A stretch of 64,000 bases of DNA from Paramisgurnus dabryanus (taxonomy: Eukaryota > Chordata > Actinopteri > Cypriniformes > Cobitidae): assembly GCF_030506205.2 (NCBI RefSeq), contig NC_133351.1, positions 5,304,301 through 5,368,300 of the forward strand. The letters are read 5' to 3'. A model generated the notes under the pieces. The model did no database searches and was not told the DNA's origin. It saw only the letters and a program-made list of their open reading frames with translations. The translations under genes and the position numbers were made by a program. Each line of letters opens with the position of its first letter. The first letter of the stretch is position 1. Shown in pieces: positions 57,836-64,000 of this stretch.

Positions 57836-58157
57836 TTTAAAGCAACACCAAAGAGTTTTTTTTTACCTTAAAATAAGGTTTCCAAAAAGTTTCAGTCGTT
57901 CATCCACTCAAAACAGGGTGAATGGCACTTTCACATTCGCTTTGCAGCCCTCTATCGGCCAAAACCGCACTAAAGAAGTTTCCAACCGTCGGGTAGTGGT
58001 CCTGTAGTTCGAGTGAAAACTACAAAAAATTGCTTTACGGCAGACCTACAATCCAATCAGAGCCAGCTATGCTGCAGTATTTACGACAGTGCTAATGAAC
58101 AATTACGCGTCTAACCTGTAGGGGGAGCAAAGAGCAATAACTCTTTAGTGTTGCTTT
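57836..58157. mobile_element. MITE, aaagcaacaccaaagag family
   Basis: Ends tttaaagcaacaccaaagag and ctctttagtgttgctttat are near inverses. Inner sequence has ccctctatcggcc and gtagggggagc. About 320 bp. Confidence 0.65.
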
Positions 58158-58593
58158 ATGTAACGTTGTTGAAGAAGAAATGCAATATGTGATAGATTGC
58201 TAAATATGCGATTAAGTTTGTAAAATCGAGTTTAATAATAATAATAAAATATATTTAAAAATGGAACATCATACATGTTTCACATGTTTCATTCTTTCTA
58301 GGAAAATAAAGCATAACTCTGTCTCACCAGTCTCTCTGCTATCTGCATCTCAAGTTATTTCACATCTATTAAAAAAAACATATTGAGACATGCAAGAATT
58401 GATGACATTTTAAATGACATTTATTTATATTCAGAGCTTGTAGTTTTGATTTCACTTGCACCGAAGTAAAAAATATTAAGTTGTTTTCACAAACGTATAG
58501 GAGACATTTATGAACCCACTGGGGTTAATTGGATTACTTTTATGATGGATGGATGTGTATTCTTGAGCTTCAACTATTTTAATCTTGTGCGGG
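58158..58593. other. no feature recognised
   Basis: AT-rich with no exon or boundary. Confidence 0.35.
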
Positions 58594-59005
58594 AACTCTT
58601 TCCCCGCTTGCGTTTTTAAAAAAAGATGCCAGCTAGCGCCAGCATTTTTTATGATTTTCACAAAGGTTTTATGCCTTCCAGAAAATGTTCTTCTTTAAAT
58701 ATATAAACATACAATATATCAAATGAATGAACAGACCATCTGCTTAAAAAAGCAGTTCTCGTTTTATCACCTATCAAATATGGGTAGGTTTCTTCAAAAA
58801 TAAAAAAGTTTGAGCGAAATATTAATAATTGAATTTTTTCCATTGACTTTTGATAGAGATCAGATTTGGGGCGATGATCAAAACATACATGGAGTTCTTA
58901 CTGTTTGCCCTAAGGGGTTGGACAGATTGCCGGAAAAAACTCATCATTGGCAGGGAAGCGTTTTCTCTTAGTTGACGATTTAACTCGCCAATGGCGGGGA
59001 AAGAG
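58594..59005. mobile_element. ctctttccc MITE, long copy
   Basis: Ends ctctttccccgcttgcg and caatggcggggaaagag, with ttaa on the right at 59006-59009. Inner cattggcagggaagcgtttt matches 9368 and 48895. Confidence 0.7.
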
Positions 59006-59009
59006 TTAA

Positions 59010-59708
59010 TATAGGTTTGTTAGGAAAAAGAGAGTAAATTACAAAATAGTTTTCATTTTTGGTTAAACTGCTTCTTTAACACTTTAGGAAGACAGTAGCG
59101 GGGGGTCTGGCTCCAAAGCCTCCGATCAAACCCAGTCAGGTTGCTCAGCCAGACCAGGACATAGTAAGAGATTGCAGGGTTCTGGAGCTTTGCCTCTGTG
59201 CTCTTGAGTTGGAGGGCTAATGGACCAGCACACCCACACTCTCAGTAAGAGGAGGGAGTGATCGTGATGAGCCTGAGGGATTGAGTAAACATGAATGAGA
59301 TCTCTCCACCTACGAGCACTTGGCAACAGAAGCCATTGATGTTGTTTTGACACACAAGTGTAAGAGAACAAATGATTCGAGTCGAGTATAGACCCCGAGT
59401 AGACTACAGATGGGTCAGGCTCTTCATATGCACTTTATGATAGATACTGTGACCAATGATCCTGTGATCAGGCAGGGATTGACAATGAGGATAAAAGGCT
59501 AATTATAGTTGTGCGTAGGTCCTGTGGCGCCGAGGCTACGCATTCGTTTTTATATATAAAACTTTTATATTTCATTTTTGTGAAATGTTCTTTACACTAT
59601 GAAAAGCGTTTGACTAAAAGATTCTTTGAGGAACCAACAATGGTTCTTCTTTGGCATCAAATGTGCATAAAAGGCTGACATGCAGTGCGTTTTGTATAGG
59701 AGCTAGTT
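59010..59708. other. no gene; Harbinger remnant
   Basis: 59499-59545 (ttatagttgtgcgtaggtcc) is a degraded end of the element at 390-929. Nothing else recognised. Confidence 0.35.
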
Positions 59709-59971
59709 TTAAAGTGATAGTATTTAAAAATACTAAAATAAAATAATATATGTAAAATAATATATTTTGTGGAATGTTTGAAACCAAACCGATTAGAAGC
59801 CCCAATGACTCCAATCAGAAGACTTACTATGCCATTCCCTACTATAGATGTCAGTGGGGATTCTGATTGGTTTGGTTATAAACATTCCTCAAAATATCTT
59901 CCTGTGTTTTCATCACAACAAATCTTTTTGTTTTGATAATAAATGATGACATAGTTTTCATTCCCTTTAAG
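59709..59971. mobile_element. TTAA MITE, ggatagttcaccc family, diverged
   Basis: Inner hairpin gaaaccaaaccgattagaag / ctgattggtttggttataaa and the usual cattcctcaaaatatcttcc. Terminal bases are degraded. Confidence 0.6.
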
Positions 59972-59984
59972 ATTTAGATTAGTG

Positions 59985-60397
59985 ATAGACCGATATATTG
60001 CAGTGGCTGATATATCGACCGATATTTGGATTTTTTATTTTTTATTACCTGCATTGGTCATAAAATCTTTTCAATTGGCCAGTGCATTTTTCTATTGTTT
60101 AAATATTTAGTTTGTAATGAAAGACACCCAGAAGTAAAGCCAAACTCTGACAGACAGTAAAATGACAATAATGATACACACAACAACACTCTGGTGTGCG
60201 GCAAAGTCTTATTCAAACAGTACCATGAGATGTCAGATCCACATTTATTATGTCTTGTAAATATGTTTTATTATGCATAACAAATGTAACGTTTATTTAG
60301 TTATTTATCACAAACATATATCAGCCACATATCGGCCATACTGCTTTCTAAATATTAGTATCGGCTATAAAAAAAAAACATATCTGTCGAACACTAG
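59985..60397. mobile_element. hAT-like element with gatatatcggcc motifs
   Basis: Starts tagtgatagaccgatata and ends atatctgtcgaacacta, near inverses. The target duplication is uncertain (five of eight bases agree). Non-coding. Confidence 0.6.
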
Positions 60398-60785
60398 TTT
60401 GCATGTGTCTATTGCAGTGAACCTGTTTGGTAGCTGTGGTATTGTTGGGATGCGGTTCTTGATGTCCAGGCCTCTTGATGATCAATGATTCGTCTTCTTT
60501 AATCCTGTGTGTTTATTTGTGTGCGTGTTTGCCCCAAGGCTCTTTGGCATCAGATCAGAGCCATTCGAAGTAGCAATTAGCCCCAATAATCAACTACAAT
60601 ACACCACAAACTTTGCTTTCCACAAACAAGATAATTACAGCCCTTCACGCAAAGTCAAATTTAGATACGTCCCGACTTACTGGCTTATGAATTGAAATTC
60701 GTTCTGATATGCTTTTTCTTTTTTTATAAACTGTCAGTCTGAAGGTTTGGACACAAAAAAGCAAGGATGAAAGTCCACCCTGAAC

Positions 60786-61199
60786 TAGGGCCGGGTATTG
60801 GCAAGGGCCTCACGATACGATACGTATCACAATACATGGGTCATCATGAAACAATGTATCTTGATACGATACGATACATTGCAATACTTTTTAATCAAAA
60901 ATGTAAAAAAATTTGAGCAGAGTTTTTGTACTTTTTTAAGCCAAAATGCTTCCACACGTCGGCTTTGAAAGCTGCAGGTGTTTTTAAATTTTCTGTCATT
61001 TTCTCACTCCCCCTAACTTCTGAGACATTGGCCGATAGCCCTATATGACGGACAACTACAGCGGGGTGGAGGAGGTTTTTTGAGGCACACAGAGGGATTT
61101 GAAGGGTTTTTAAAAATATCGATAGTAGAGATTAAAATATTGAAACACAATTGTCGAAAAATGTGTCACGATAGTTAGCTGTAGTTTTGCACAGCCCTA
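60786..61199. mobile_element. hAT non-autonomous element, copy B
   Basis: Starts tagggccgggtattggcaag and ends ttttgcacagcccta. The flank ccctgaac is exact at 60778-60785 and 61200-61207. It matches copy A (9878-10265) in reverse and proves the family's 8-base target duplication. 414 bp. Confidence 0.9.
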
Positions 61200-61356
61200 C
61201 CCTGAACCCCGATGTCAATTCATACAGCATGTATGCCAGCATTAGCCACCTCATAACAAATTTTGAGATTGTGTCGGACATACAATTCTTTTCGAAACCG
61301 TGTTTGTACAATGCATTCAAGGTTTGCTTTTTTACACATTACCTCATAACCAAACC

Positions 61357-62123
61357 GGGTGATTCTCACAAAATCCAGATTTAGAAGGTGTCCAGCATAA
61401 GAATTTTTAAAAAGCCCTTGAAGCCATTTTTTTTTTTTTGCACATATAAGATTAATGTCTGAACTTACTATAACCGTTATTTTTAGAGGATTTAAAAAAA
61501 ATATATTTACATTATCATTATCAAAAATTATCATTACTGCAACATTGCATTAAATATATGCATTTACAAACTCATGTTTCTGTAATGAGAACTAAACAAA
61601 CTACGACAAACACAATTTTAACTTTTTTATCTGGAGAGAAAAAATAAGAACTGCTTACCTGGTAGCCATCTTGGGTGTCACAGCCAATTATGTCCCTTCC
61701 AACTATTTTTTTAAATGTTAGTTCCTTGAGGGCTTAATGATTGAAAATTGTTGCGGAGGATGAGAAAATTGGTCTTGGACACATTTATATTCCTTATTAT
61801 TGTCTCTACATTTACCATTGATAACCAAATACCACATGTTTCTTTACTGTAAATGTTTATAGTATAACATGCACTTTTTATTTTTTTTATTTTTTTATTA
61901 TAAATATTTCCATGTCAAAGAACCCAAATCATGGACACATTGCGGTAATGAAAATTTTCCCCTTAAATGTGGAAAAAATAACAAAATTGTTTTCTATGAT
62001 GTCATTTGAAAAATAGTACATGAAGAGATGTTTGTACCTGTATGCTTCTTATTTTGATAGCATTCACTTTTTTATCGAAATGTTTCGTGACCCCTCATAA
62101 GTCTAATTTCGTGAGAATCACCC
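61357..62123. mobile_element. inverted-repeat element with gggtgattctcac ends
   Basis: Ends gggtgattctcac and gtgagaatcaccc are exact inverses; aacc lies on both sides (61353-61356, 62124-62127). 767 bp, AT-rich, non-coding. A 4-base duplication is possible, and the superfamily is not assigned. Confidence 0.75.
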
Positions 62124-62127
62124 AACC

Positions 62128-63000
62128 GGTTACCTTGTATTTCTAGAATCCAAACCTAGGTGAACTGCAAGAAACTACATATTATGATCATTGTTTTTAG
62201 AAAGGTTCACTAGAATTGGTTAATGAAATCACCAATGATACAATAATATTTATAAGAAGGAGGTATGTGCATCTAAATCTTTGACTGAGATGTTCAAATT
62301 CTTCAACTTGTAATGTGCAAGTTGATGTTTGCTGGCTTAATGATGCTCATTTTTTCCCTGAGATATCAAGCATTCACTCTCGTTCTGTTCTGAATGGGCT
62401 TAAGTAAAAGTCATTACAGCAGCGTTTTCTTTGGGAGTTTGCTGGAAACATTATTAATGTTGGCGTTTAAGACAGATGGGAAGTGTAAGTCACGTGTTGT
62501 ATTAAAATGAACCACTGGTACATCTATCTCAGAGTCGCAGAGCCGAGCGAGTCTGCAGCAGGACAGATACACACACAGAGAGACAGGATTATAAATAGCT
62601 TAAATCAATAATACATGACACCATATTTCACATATTTGGAGTTGGGCTTCAGTGCCCTGAGGGGGAAAGGATGAAAATACCATTCTTGCCGTCTCTTTCT
62701 TTATTTCGGGTCTGTCGTTTCCCCTGAGTAAAGCGAGGCTTCGTGTTTATACTGTAGCATCCATCTTTTATTTATGTCTCTCATCTGTTTGGCTGCCTGC
62801 AGATTTTCTTCATTCAGAGCTGATCATTAGAGAAACTGCATTATTTACCACGCAGGCCAGCGTCGCTGAAGGAGTAGAGAGGTGTTGTCCTATATCCATA
62901 AGCCTGTTTTAGTACATTAAAGTGGCTTGGAATAGAAAGTTACGCCATCTCTACAGCTCATACACTTGTGAATGACTCAGAACCACAAAGGGTTAACTAC
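62128..63000. other. repeat-poor stretch, no gene recognised
   Basis: No exon with both splice sites. 62780-62880 is low in repeats and might be conserved non-coding DNA. Confidence 0.3.
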
Positions 63001-64000
63001 TGTGTCCGTCCGGCCAACCATCTGTCCTTCCATCTATCAATCTGTCTTTGTCTCTCTGTCCATCCATCCATCCATATATCTGTCTGCCTTTTCTTCTGTC
63101 TATCTGTTCTTCTGTCTATCGGTTCTTCTGTCTATCCTTTCTTTTTTGTCTATCTCTCTACCCGTCCTTCTTTATTGGTCTCTCTGTACGTTCTTCTGTC
63201 TTATCCATTCTTCTATCTGCCTGTCTGACTGTATCTGTCTATCGGTCACTCACTCCATTCTTCTGTCTGTCTATCTGTTATTTTGTCTGTCTATCCATCC
63301 TTCTTTATGTATTTATTTGTCTTTCTGTCTGTCCGTTCTTTAGTCTTATCCATTCTTCTTTGTCTGTCCATCTGTCAGTCTGTCTATCTATTGGTCTATT
63401 GGTCTCTACGTTTTTCTGTCTATCCCTTCTTCTTCTTTGTTTGTCTGTCTGTCAGTTCTTCTTTCTTATCCATTCTTCTATGTCTGTCTGTCTGTCTGTC
63501 TATCAGTCTATCCATTGGTCTCTACGTTCCTCTGTCTATCCGTTCTTCTTTGTTTGTCTGTCTGTCAGTTCTTTTTTTTATCCATTCTTCTATGTCTGTC
63601 TGTCTATCGGTCTATTTGTCTTTCCGTTCTTCTGTCTATCCCTTCTTCTTTGTCTGTCTGTCTGTCAGTTCTTCTTTCTTATCCATTCTTCTATGTCTAT
63701 CTGTTTGTCTGTGTGTCTGTCTGTCTATCGGTCTATCTATTGGTCTCTACATTCCTCTGTCTATCCGTTCTTCTTTGTCTGTCTGTCTGTCTGTCTGTCC
63801 ATTCTTCGGACTTATCCATTCTTCTTTGTCTATCCATCTGTCTGTCTCTCTGTTTTTCTATCTGTCTATCTATCGGTGTACTGGTCTCCCCGTCCTTCTG
63901 TCTATCCATTCATCTTTGTCTGTCTGTCTGTCTATCTGTTCTTCTGTCTATTCATTCTTCTTTATCTATCTGTCTGTCTATCCATCATTCTTTGTCTGTC
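63001..64000. repeat. TCTG/TCTA tetranucleotide array with a longer repeat unit
   Basis: tctg, tcta and tcca units run to the window edge. On top of this a unit of about 100-120 bases recurs, marked by gtcagttctt at 63451, 63564 and 63664 and by tatccattcttct. Frames at 62968-63343 rich in Ser, Leu and Cys come from the repeat. Confidence 0.9.

Noticed and set aside
63001..63343. Membrane-like proteins of 86-123 residues rich in Leu, Ser and Cys
   Set aside because: Translation of the tctg/tcta array.
1..64000. A new defence, secretion or biosynthetic system
   Set aside because: No gene cluster of any kind is present. The content is eukaryotic non-coding and transposon DNA.

Overview
This window looks like nuclear DNA of a bony fish, most likely a cyprinid. 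The case rests on the repeats. There are tRNA-derived SINE copies ending in the ggataaa-type tail and resembling HAmo-type SINEs of carps, two L2-clade LINE fragments, Tc1-like ends, and many short inverted-repeat DNA transposons of hAT, PIF/Harbinger and TTAA-target (piggyBac or Kolobok) type. I see no bacterial operon, plasmid, phage or CRISPR logic. Almost every long open frame is explained by a tandem repeat, a transposon or chance.

Layout. 1-1376: the end of a hAT element, then a 30-bp minisatellite split by a Harbinger MITE. 3709-5055: an inverted-repeat element holding a 19-bp minisatellite of about 34 apparently identical units. 8899-11956: hAT and TTAA elements, a 48-bp perfect palindrome, and an L2 LINE inside a fold-back element. 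15562-18587: a TTAA element split by two hAT elements, each with its own target duplication. 18891-24790: TTAA-type MITEs, a hairpin and a SINE. 25231-26776: a 20-bp minisatellite. 29660-38154: nested Tc1, hAT and Harbinger insertions and a CA microsatellite. 38934-46361: three short candidate exons on the + strand, all in phase 1, set among MITEs. 46760-53824: a purine-rich tract, a deleted L2 and a four-element nest. 54491-62123: SINEs and MITEs. 63001-64000: a TCTG/TCTA array running off the window edge.

The only possible host coding sequence is the set of three candidate exons at 38934-38966, 40459-40503 and 46293-46361. They would splice into one open + strand frame. I do not recognise the protein. 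If they are real, much of the window is intron of one gene. The repeat-poor stretches between elements may be intron or conserved non-coding DNA, which I cannot test without another genome.

The strongest observations are structural. Several element boundaries are fixed by target-site duplications or by empty sites in sister copies inside the same window. A minisatellite can be traced to a two-unit repeat in its parent transposon. One transposon-within-transposon unit appears twice with the same internal junctions.
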